DNA from: Mageeibacillus sp. UBA1212
GTDB taxonomy: Bacteria > Bacillota > Clostridia > UBA1212
Length of the DNA: 7,676 bases
Reading direction: 5' to 3'
NCBI GenBank assembly: GCA_002309655.1
Contig: DBXM01000004.1
Location: forward strand, 1-7,676
The position numbers and the translations under genes were made by a program. Shown here in pieces: positions 1 to 5,422 of this stretch; the first letter of the stretch is position 1, and the number at the start of each line of letters is the position of its first letter. The notes beneath the pieces are model-generated. The model was not told where the DNA came from, did no database searches, and was given only the letters and a program-made list of their open reading frames with translations.

Positions 1-518
1 GAGCGGAGGAGCGGGGTCTTCATGTCGAGCACCTCGCCGCTGTAGGAGCGGAAGACGGTGGGAATGCAGAGGCAGTTGTCCTTGATGAACGCGTACGAGG
101 TTGGGTCCCAGGAAGTGTAGCCGCGGGCCTCGAAGGTCGCGCGCAGACCTCCCGACGGGAACGAAGACGCGTCCGGCTCGCCCTTGATCAGGTTTTTCGC
201 CGTGAAGCCGGCGATGACGCTGCCGTCCGGGTTAGAGGTCAGGAAGCTCTCGTGCTTCTCCGCGGTGATTCCCGTGAGAGGCTGGAACCAGTGCGAATAG
301 TGGGTGGCCCCGTGGGCAATTGCCCAGTCCTTGAGCGCCTTCGCGACGTGGTCGGCGACGTTCATGTCGATCTCCTTGCCCTCGGCGACGGTCCGGTGCA
401 GGGAGGCGTAAATATCCTCGGGAAGCATCTCCTTCATCACGGTGTCGTTGAAGACCAGACTGCCGAACAGCTCGGTAATGTTCCGGTCGTTTCCGCTTGT
501 TTCTGTTGTGTTTTTCAT
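1..518 (-). CDS. glnN: Type III glutamine synthetase (GSIII), N-terminal part, cut by window edge
   Basis: Glutamine synthetase makes glutamine from glutamate, ammonia and ATP in the cytoplasm. The visible 172 residues start MKNTTETSGNDRNITELFGS and carry blocks typical of the GSIII class rather than of GlnA: LVFNDTVMKEMLP (21-33), THYSHWFQPLTGITAEKHES (72-91), KGEPDASSFPSGGLRATFEA (112-131) and RGYTSWDPTSYAFI (132-145). Family members are usually about 700 residues, so roughly three quarters of the protein, including most of the catalytic domain, lies outside the window. The start at 518 is preceded by AAAGGG eight to nine bases upstream and lies about 60 nt downstream of a near-consensus promoter. 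The gene runs divergently from the GtrA gene. GSIII is known from Bacteroidota, many Clostridia and cyanobacteria. No internal stop or frameshift is seen. The identification is firm; the symbol glnN follows common usage for this class. Confidence 0.93.
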   Translation of the reverse strand, partial: MKNTTETSGNDRNITELFGSLVFNDTVMKEMLPEDIYASLHRTVAEGKEIDMNVADHVAKALKDWAIAHGATHYSHWFQPLTGITAEKHESFLTSNPDGSVIAGFTAKNLIKGEPDASSFPSGGLRATFEARGYTSWDPTSYAFIKDNCLCIPTVFRSYSGEVLDMKTPLLR

Positions 519-562
519 TTTCGCAGCCCTTTATAAGTATCTAAACTGTCTGAAACCGTATC

Positions 563-609
563 CCCCGCGGGGATTACAACTTTAAATTATACTTTTAGCC
601 GCCCGCGGG
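563..609. promoter_or_regulatory. Pair of CCCGCGGG palindromes flanking the glnN -10 box
   Basis: The perfect palindrome CCCGCGGG occurs at 602-609, filling part of the spacer between the -35 and -10 boxes, and again inside CCCCGCGGGG at 563-572, about +8 to +17 of the predicted transcript. The two centres are 38 bp apart. This arrangement is what one would expect of a repressor operator pair, but GC-rich palindromes arise easily in GC-rich DNA and no known regulator was matched. The downstream copy could also form only a short RNA hairpin. Confidence 0.3.
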
Positions 610-615
610 TGTCAA
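586..615 (-). promoter_or_regulatory. Sigma-A type promoter of glnN
   Basis: On the minus strand a perfect -35 box TTGACA (610-615) is followed after 18 bp by a perfect -10 box TATAAT (586-591). Transcription should start near 579 and give a leader of about 60 nt before the ATG at 518. Both hexamers match the consensus exactly, so strong basal expression is expected; the 18-bp spacer is one base longer than optimal and contains the palindrome CCCGCGGG. Confidence 0.85.
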
Positions 616-650
616 GACCGTTTCGGGCCTGTCCGGCTTCTCGCGAAGGT

Positions 651-690
651 TTAAAAACCGTTTAAAACCGCTTAAAACCGGTTAAAATCG
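651..690. repeat. Four 10-bp A-tract direct repeats (consensus nTTAAAACCG)
   Basis: Four consecutive decamers read TTAAAAACCG (651-660), TTTAAAACCG (661-670), CTTAAAACCG (671-680) and GTTAAAATCG (681-690). The period is exactly 10 bp, close to one turn of the helix, so the A-tracts lie on one face and should bend the DNA. The array ends directly at the -35 box of the promoter at 691-719 and lies about 35 bp upstream of the glnN -35 box. A role as UP-like element, bend or binding array is inferred. It is too short and has no spacers, so it is not a CRISPR. Confidence 0.6.
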
Positions 691-719
691 TTGCGGACGG
701 TCCGGAAATGTTGTATCAT
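691..719 (+). promoter_or_regulatory. Promoter of the GtrA-family gene
   Basis: A -35 box TTGCGG (691-696) and a -10 box TATCAT (714-719) are separated by 17 bp. Transcription should begin near 726, leaving a leader of about 60 nt before the ATG at 789. The spacer holds an 11-bp inverted repeat CGGACGGTCCG (694-704). The -10 region TGTTGTATCATAAAAACAA (709-727) matches 16 of 19 bases of the -10 region of the lipoprotein promoter (7437-7455), which supports both calls. Confidence 0.6.
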
Positions 720-788
720 AAAAACAATCCGGAATTGCGCAAACGATTAAAACGATGCGCAACTAAGCGCGGAACAGGGAGTGAAGCT

Positions 789-1352
789 ATGGGTTTTATC
801 AAAAAGATCCTCGAAAAGACGATTCTCGACAAGACGTTCTGGAAGTTTGTTCTTGTCGGGGTCTTGAATACCATCGTGGGACTTGGGGTCAACTATCTGG
901 TGCTGTGGCTGCTCGGCATGAACCCTTCGGTCAGCGACAATACCGCGTACTGGATCGCCTCGGCCGCCAACTATGTGATCGGAAGCATTTTGAGTTTCTT
1001 CCTGAACAAATACTTTACTTTTAAGAGCAACGCCAAGAGCGCCGCGGAGGTGTTCCGCTTCATCCTGAACATCGTCGTGTGCTGGATCATCGCCTACGGA
1101 ACCGCCAAGCCGTTTATCGGGTGGCTGTTCACGAAGCAGTGGGTCTGGCCGTGGCAGAACGTGGAAATGCCGAAGGCGGTGGGCTACATTGCGACGCTTC
1201 TGGGCGCAGGGCTTTTCGTGATACTGAATTACTTCGGACAGCGGTTTTTTGCCTTTAAAAAGGACAAATTCAGCGACGAAAAGGAACCGGAAAATGTGAT
1301 TCCGGAGGAGACGGATTCCGGCAGTGAAGACCCGCCGGCAGAAGAAAAGTAA
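789..1352 (+). CDS. GtrA-family (PF04138) four-helix membrane protein
   Basis: This 187-residue protein has the GtrA-like fold: four hydrophobic segments at about 18-43, 52-73, 89-114 and 130-154, with the family hallmarks FVLVGVLNTIVG (20-31), SFFLNKYFTFK (69-79) and LNYFGQRFFAFK (146-157). Family members help move or handle polyprenyl-phosphate-linked sugars for decoration of lipopolysaccharide, teichoic acids or arabinogalactan. The N-terminus is basic, and a 30-residue acidic tail after residue 157 (FSDEKEPENV and onward) is hydrophilic and probably cytoplasmic. The start at 789 was chosen because AGGGAG lies 7 bases upstream; an in-frame ATG at 708 falls inside the promoter. The gene stands alone: no glycosyltransferase, the usual partner, is adjacent, so the sugar handled cannot be guessed. 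Confidence 0.9.
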   Translation: MGFIKKILEKTILDKTFWKFVLVGVLNTIVGLGVNYLVLWLLGMNPSVSDNTAYWIASAANYVIGSILSFFLNKYFTFKSNAKSAAEVFRFILNIVVCWIIAYGTAKPFIGWLFTKQWVWPWQNVEMPKAVGYIATLLGAGLFVILNYFGQRFFAFKKDKFSDEKEPENVIPEETDSGSEDPPAEEK

Positions 1353-1380
1353 GCGTTGAAACAAGTTGATAAGGATGCGA

Positions 1381-1410
1381 GAAGGGGCCCGGCAGACGCC
1401 GGGCCCCTTT
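1381..1410. terminator. Strong hairpin terminator between convergent genes
   Basis: GGGGCCCGGC (1384-1393), loop AGAC and GCCGGGCCCC (1398-1407) form a perfect 10-bp GC stem, extended to 12 bp by the flanking AA/TT. On the plus strand it is followed by TTTAT and lies 28 bp after the GtrA stop. On the minus strand it lies 23 bp after the stop of the PfkB kinase gene but is followed by only a weak T-rich run (CTTCTCG). It probably ends both transcripts, more convincingly the plus-strand one. Confidence 0.85.
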
Positions 1411-1433
1411 ATCAGTCCGCAAATCCAATATAA

Positions 1434-2348
1434 CTAAACTCCGCCTCCGAATTCCACATACGGGAACGGACACGCCCGCGCCTCTTCAAGCGTCGGAATC
1501 GACGGCGCGGCCCCTTTCCTCGAGACGGTTATCGCGGCGGCTTTTGTTGCCGTCGAAAGGGCTTCTTCATAGCCGAGGCCGGACGCCAGAAGGCCTGTGA
1601 AAAATCCCAGCATCGTATCACCGGCGGCGGTGGTGTCGACGACAGGCGCGGAGTGTATTCCGTACGTCAGGAACACGTCTTCCCCGCAGAGCACTGAGCC
1701 GTCGCTACCGAGGGTGAGAAGTATCAGCGCGCCCGGGTATTTCACGCGCAGGACCTTTATTATTTCCGCCGGTTCATTCTCGCATGAGAGCACCGCACCC
1801 TCAATCTCGTTGAGCACGAAAATGTCGACCAGCTCAAGCGGGAACGACGCGATGTCGTCCGTAATGGGCGACGGGTTGAAGACGATCTTCATTCCTTTTT
1901 CCGCTGCGGCCTTCATTATGTCGGGAATCCGGCTGATCTCGTTCTGCAGAATCAAATAGTCGCCTGAAGAAAAGCCTTCTAAAGCGCGCGCGATCGACTC
2001 CGGTTCGATCTCCCTGTTTGCGCCGGGGAAGAGTATTATCGAGTTCTGGCCGTTCCTGTCGACCTGGATTATCGCGTGCCCGGAAGGTCCGTCGGAAAGC
2101 TCCACAAGCTCCGTTGAAACGCCGCGGGAGTTCAGCATTTCTGTCAGCATACTGCCGTCGCGTCCAATTCTGCCCGCGTGAAATACCTCAGCGCCTGAAG
2201 CGGCCGCCGCGATGCTCTGATTCAGTCCTTTCCCGCCGCAGTTGACGTCGCGCGCGGTGGACGTAAGCGTCTCGCCCGGCAACACAAAATGGTCCATATG
2301 GTAGACGTAGTCGACGTTGAGCGATCCGAAATTAAGAATTCTAGCCAT
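1434..2348 (-). CDS. Ribokinase-like PfkB-family carbohydrate kinase
   Basis: A 304-residue cytoplasmic kinase of the PfkB/ribokinase family that phosphorylates a sugar or nucleoside hydroxyl with ATP. Visible motifs are GSLNVDY (8-14), PGET (24-27), the first signature GGKGLNQS (38-45), NPSP (158-161), LNEIEG (179-184), LGSDGS (213-218) and the second signature DTTAAGDT (238-245), where D244 is the expected catalytic base. The C-terminal ITVSRKGAAPSIP (273-285) resembles E. coli RbsK (from memory), so ribokinase is the nearest well-known relative, but the true substrate is open. The start at 2348 has AGAGGT just upstream; an in-frame ATG at 2417 would overlap the preceding gene and lacks support. 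It is the last of four genes, 22 bp after the NahK-like gene. With GalNAc-releasing neighbours it may act on a later GalNAc catabolite or on a different sugar of the same glycan. Confidence 0.9.
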   Translation of the reverse strand: MARILNFGSLNVDYVYHMDHFVLPGETLTSTARDVNCGGKGLNQSIAAAASGAEVFHAGRIGRDGSMLTEMLNSRGVSTELVELSDGPSGHAIIQVDRNGQNSIILFPGANREIEPESIARALEGFSSGDYLILQNEISRIPDIMKAAAEKGMKIVFNPSPITDDIASFPLELVDIFVLNEIEGAVLSCENEPAEIIKVLRVKYPGALILLTLGSDGSVLCGEDVFLTYGIHSAPVVDTTAAGDTMLGFFTGLLASGLGYEEALSTATKAAAITVSRKGAAPSIPTLEEARACPFPYVEFGGGV

Positions 2349-2370
2349 TTTTACCTCTTTTCTTAAGCTT

Positions 2371-3489
2371 CTACAGAAGTTTCCCGACCTGCGCGTGGAG
2401 GGCGGGGAGCATTCCAAGAATGTCAGAGACCAGCTTGAACTGGTTCCTCGCGCGGACGAGGTTGTGCTCCGGGTAGGAGGTATGGAAGTACACGTCGCCG
2501 TCGAGATAGTCCGACAGGAACCTGATTCCGCACTCGTAAGTCATGATCGCGACCGACTCGGGAAGCAGCGCGATCTCCGCGGGCGTCAGGAATTCCTTCG
2601 CGCCGGAAAGATACCCCTTGCAGAAATTCCGGAAGTTCGCCGGAACAAAATGAACCTTGGTAAGATCCGCTTCGTCCTCCGCGGCAGACGAGCCGCCAGC
2701 ACGCAAAGCGTCTCCGAAATCGTAGAGCGCGCTTCCCGGCATAACAGTGTCGAGGTCGATAAAGCAAAGCACCTCTTTGGTGTCTCGGTCGATCATGATG
2801 TTGCTGAGCTTCGTGTCATTGTGGGTGACGCGAAGCGGGATCTCGCCGGATGCAAGGCCGTCCGTGATCAGGTGCGTGATTTCCTCTAAACCAAGGGCAA
2901 ATTCGATGTCAGCCTTCGCGTTCGGGGCGCGCCCGGAGCGGTTCTCGGCGACGGCCTTTTTGAGGTTTTCGAAGCGCTTTACCGTGTTGTGAAAATCGGG
3001 AATGACCTCCACAAGCTGCGACGCGTCGAAGCCCATCAGCGATTTCTGGAATTCGGCAAGGGCGCTGCCGGCGCTCAGGTACGTTTTCCGCGTGACCTTG
3101 ACCATATCGAGGTTGACCGAGTTCCTGAGGTAGACGTAGCACCTCCAGTAGTACCCCTCGCTGTCGCGCGCGAAGACCTTTCCGTCCGTAGCGGGAACCA
3201 GCACTAGCGTGGAGCGTTCCGGGTCGGGGGAGGTATCCTTCTTCAGGCTGTAGACATATTCGGTGACCAGCTGAATGTTCCGCATGAGCCCCTCGGGGTC
3301 GCGGAAAATGTTGTGGTTGATGCGCTGGAAAATGTACTGCCCGCGGCCCGTGTCGGCGCAACCCGGCTGCGTGACGCAGTAGGTGACGTTGATGTGGCCG
3401 CTGATAATTCTCACAATCTCAAGGTCGTCAAAGGACGTTAAATCCGTTTTGAACAGCCTGATTATATCGGTGTTTATCAATTCATTCAT
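2371..3489 (-). CDS. nahK: NahK-like N-acetylhexosamine 1-kinase (APH-fold phosphotransferase)
   Basis: This 372-residue protein has the aminoglycoside-phosphotransferase fold (PF01636) in the form seen in NahK/LnpB of bifidobacteria, which phosphorylates GalNAc or GlcNAc at C1 with ATP. Family-like blocks are GHINVTYCV (31-39), YIFQRINHNIF (52-62), RVTHNDTKLSNIM (220-232) and CFIDLDTVMPGSALYDFGDA (242-261). D225 in HND is the expected catalytic base; D245 and D247 are the expected metal ligands. Length is close to bifidobacterial NahK (about 360). The start at 3489 has a textbook GGAGG six bases upstream. It lies 47 bp after the GH129 gene and 22 bp before the PfkB gene. Freed GalNAc would become GalNAc-1-phosphate, ready for a uridylyltransferase, which is not in this window. 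Unlike bifidobacterial clusters, no GH112 phosphorylase is adjacent. Preference for GalNAc over other sugars is inferred from the neighbours. Confidence 0.87.
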   Translation of the reverse strand: MNELINTDIIRLFKTDLTSFDDLEIVRIISGHINVTYCVTQPGCADTGRGQYIFQRINHNIFRDPEGLMRNIQLVTEYVYSLKKDTSPDPERSTLVLVPATDGKVFARDSEGYYWRCYVYLRNSVNLDMVKVTRKTYLSAGSALAEFQKSLMGFDASQLVEVIPDFHNTVKRFENLKKAVAENRSGRAPNAKADIEFALGLEEITHLITDGLASGEIPLRVTHNDTKLSNIMIDRDTKEVLCFIDLDTVMPGSALYDFGDALRAGGSSAAEDEADLTKVHFVPANFRNFCKGYLSGAKEFLTPAEIALLPESVAIMTYECGIRFLSDYLDGDVYFHTSYPEHNLVRARNQFKLVSDILGMLPALHAQVGKLL

Positions 3490-3536
3490 GTAAAACCTCC
3501 GGGTTAACTTAACGGGTCATGGAGTCTTAATCAATA

Positions 3537-5396
3537 TCAGTTTCCGGGCGTAATGCTGAACTCATTCGTGTCGAAGTCGACGGTGACGACCGTTCCGTCC
3601 GCAAAGGTGGAGCGCTGCCGCCGCGGGCTGCCTAAGAATTCGTGCTTAACGAGCTCCTTGTCGTAAACGCGCGCGTTGTGTTCGAGCGCAGTCTTCGCCA
3701 GCGCGACCCCTTCGGGAGACATTCCCGGGCCTATATAGACGGTGCCGCCGGTGAGAAGCGCATAGAGGTATCCGCTGTCGGTGACCGGAATGTGCCAGCC
3801 GCCGCGGGAACCGACACCGAACCACGGAACGGTGAGACAGTCGCTGTAGACCAACGCGAAAAGCGGGACGGGAATGCCTACCGCGGTACCGTGATCTGAC
3901 GAGAGTTCGTCGACTGAAAGCGGCGCATGGTGAACGAGCGCAATTGATGGCAGCACGGCGTCGACGCCTTCCTCGGAGGAGGTGATGATTCCCGCCGCGT
4001 TAAGGTAGTCGAAGCAGTTTCTGCGGAATTCGACGCAGTCCTTTCTGGTGACGGCGTGCTTTTCGTTGAAGCACTCGTCGAGGTCGACAACCGAGAACAC
4101 GTCGAGATACGTGCCGTCGATCTTGATTCCGAGTTCCTCGAAGTGTTTGTAGTTCCTCCTGACGTACTGCGGGCAGAGCTCGGGGCACATGAAGGTCTGA
4201 GGACCGCCGCACCAAACGTTGTAGACCGGGTAGTTGCCGTCGAAGTCCACGGCCACGTTGTCGAGATCGAAGGACTCCGCCTCAAAGTAGTAATCCCTGA
4301 ACTGGTCGTGAATGCCGAACCTGAAGCCAAGCTTGCGGCAGAGGTCGCTTAGATCCTTCATGCCCTCGGCGCCTCCCGCTTCTTCGCAGGGCGGGAAAAG
4401 GTCCGGGTGCAGTCTGTCGTAGCCTCTGCGCCCCCAGCCGTCCAGGTGGAGATAAGTCTTTTCAAAGCCGAGCTTGCGGATATTCTCGAGGCGCTTCCCG
4501 ATGGTCGAGAAGGGGGTCACCCAGGTGTTCGCCTCGGGGTTTTCCTTGTTGTAGGCCTCGGACTGTTCGTGAATGAAAGTCGCGATTCCGTCGTGGTAGA
4601 TCGGGCAGCCGGGGAGGTAGGCGAGCGAGGGGTTGTTCTCGATTTTCTGCCTCATCGTGACGAGGCGGCCGTGCTCCTTGACGTAGCGGCGGTACACCTT
4701 CGCGAACGTGTTGTAGTCAGCGTCCTCGTAGAAGGAATAGACCAGTCTGCGCCTGTCGCGCGCAAGGAAGTGACCGAGCGTGGGCTTCCAGTAGGGAATC
4801 AGCGTCGTGTCGCCGCCGGGAACGTGCTTCGCTTCGCAGCAGGCGTCCCAGGGCGTGTCGAAGAGCATCATATAGCCTTCACGGCCGCGTATCTGACCCG
4901 CAAAAGGCATGTAGTAGTCGCGGGAGAGCATCTGCCAGCCCTGGTAGCAGGGAACCTTTCCGTCCCACTTGGCGGGCAGGATCAGGCCCTGCATTTTCGG
5001 TAGGACCGTGTAGCCTTCTTCCGCGTCATATTTAAACGGCGCGGGCCAGCACACGACCTCAACGTCGGCCTCAAGGTTGCCTTTCGCGAAAAACTCGGCG
5101 TGCAGCGTGTCGTCGGCGCGTTCGATATATACAAACGTGACGACTTTGAAGTTCTCAAGCGCGCCGCCTCCGAACCCGGAGTAGACCGCTTTCACGCCCG
5201 AAACGGTGCCTGTTTCATAGGCGGATGATTCGCATTTTGCGTCCGCAAACGAAACGGTTCCCGCGGTTCTTGAGCGCACGAACGGCTCCGGCCCGCAGGT
5301 CTCCCAGCGGTTGATTCCTGAAGAAGCCGTGAGCGTGAGACGGTCGGGGCAGTACTCGACGCTAAGCTTTTCGCCTTTTAAATAGTAGATTGCCAT
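3537..5396 (-). CDS. GH129-family alpha-N-acetylgalactosaminidase-like protein
   Basis: A 619-residue protein with no signal peptide, so probably cytoplasmic. The N-terminal half (about 1-240) is beta-rich; a barrel-like domain follows with TYLHLDGWGRRGYD (314-327), FGIHDQFRDYY (360-370), KIDGTYLDVFSVVDLDECF (425-443) and GIITSSEEGVDAV (469-481). In NagBb of Bifidobacterium bifidum, as I recall, D435 is the nucleophile and E478 the acid/base. Here D432 (YLDVFS) and E475 (SSEEG) sit 43 residues apart, the same spacing at nearly the same positions in a protein of similar length. NagBb cleaves GalNAc-alpha-Ser/Thr (Tn antigen) inside the cell after mucin breakdown. GH101 endo-enzymes are related but much larger and secreted. 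The start at 5396 follows GAGGTG. It lies 26 bp after the GH123-like gene and 47 bp before nahK. Family placement is good; exact substrate is inferred. Confidence 0.8.
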   Translation of the reverse strand: MAIYYLKGEKLSVEYCPDRLTLTASSGINRWETCGPEPFVRSRTAGTVSFADAKCESSAYETGTVSGVKAVYSGFGGGALENFKVVTFVYIERADDTLHAEFFAKGNLEADVEVVCWPAPFKYDAEEGYTVLPKMQGLILPAKWDGKVPCYQGWQMLSRDYYMPFAGQIRGREGYMMLFDTPWDACCEAKHVPGGDTTLIPYWKPTLGHFLARDRRRLVYSFYEDADYNTFAKVYRRYVKEHGRLVTMRQKIENNPSLAYLPGCPIYHDGIATFIHEQSEAYNKENPEANTWVTPFSTIGKRLENIRKLGFEKTYLHLDGWGRRGYDRLHPDLFPPCEEAGGAEGMKDLSDLCRKLGFRFGIHDQFRDYYFEAESFDLDNVAVDFDGNYPVYNVWCGGPQTFMCPELCPQYVRRNYKHFEELGIKIDGTYLDVFSVVDLDECFNEKHAVTRKDCVEFRRNCFDYLNAAGIITSSEEGVDAVLPSIALVHHAPLSVDELSSDHGTAVGIPVPLFALVYSDCLTVPWFGVGSRGGWHIPVTDSGYLYALLTGGTVYIGPGMSPEGVALAKTALEHNARVYDKELVKHEFLGSPRRQRSTFADGTVVTVDFDTNEFSITPGN

Positions 5397-5422
5397 GGTT
5401 CACCTCGCGTGTTTTTGTTACG

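Noticed and set aside
252..536. Plus-strand open frame of 94 codons over the glnN start
   Set aside because: It is antisense to GSIII-specific motifs and has no ribosome binding site.
519..579. Glutamine riboswitch in the glnN leader
   Set aside because: The predicted leader is about 60 nt and shows no recognisable glnA or Downstream-peptide aptamer core; only a short GC palindrome is present.
651..690. Possible CRISPR-like or iteron array
   Set aside because: Units are only 10 bp and contiguous with no spacers; there are no cas, rep or parA genes nearby.
708..788. Upstream in-frame start for the GtrA gene at 708
   Set aside because: It lies within the predicted promoter and ahead of the transcript start; the ATG at 789 has AGGGAG at proper spacing and begins right at the conserved region.
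747..1364. Minus-strand open frame (205 codons) opposite the GtrA gene
   Set aside because: The plus frame has clear GtrA family motifs, a promoter, ribosome binding site and terminator; the minus frame has none and its translation looks like a basic shadow.
2349..2417. Upstream in-frame start for the PfkB gene at 2417
   Set aside because: It would overlap the end of the NahK-like gene and adds a non-homologous extension; the ATG at 2348 has AGAGGT and starts directly with the ribokinase N-terminus.
3503..3513. Inverted repeat GTTAACTTAAC between the GH129 and NahK-like genes
   Set aside because: Arms are only 5 bp and AT-rich; too weak to call an operator, processing site or attenuator.
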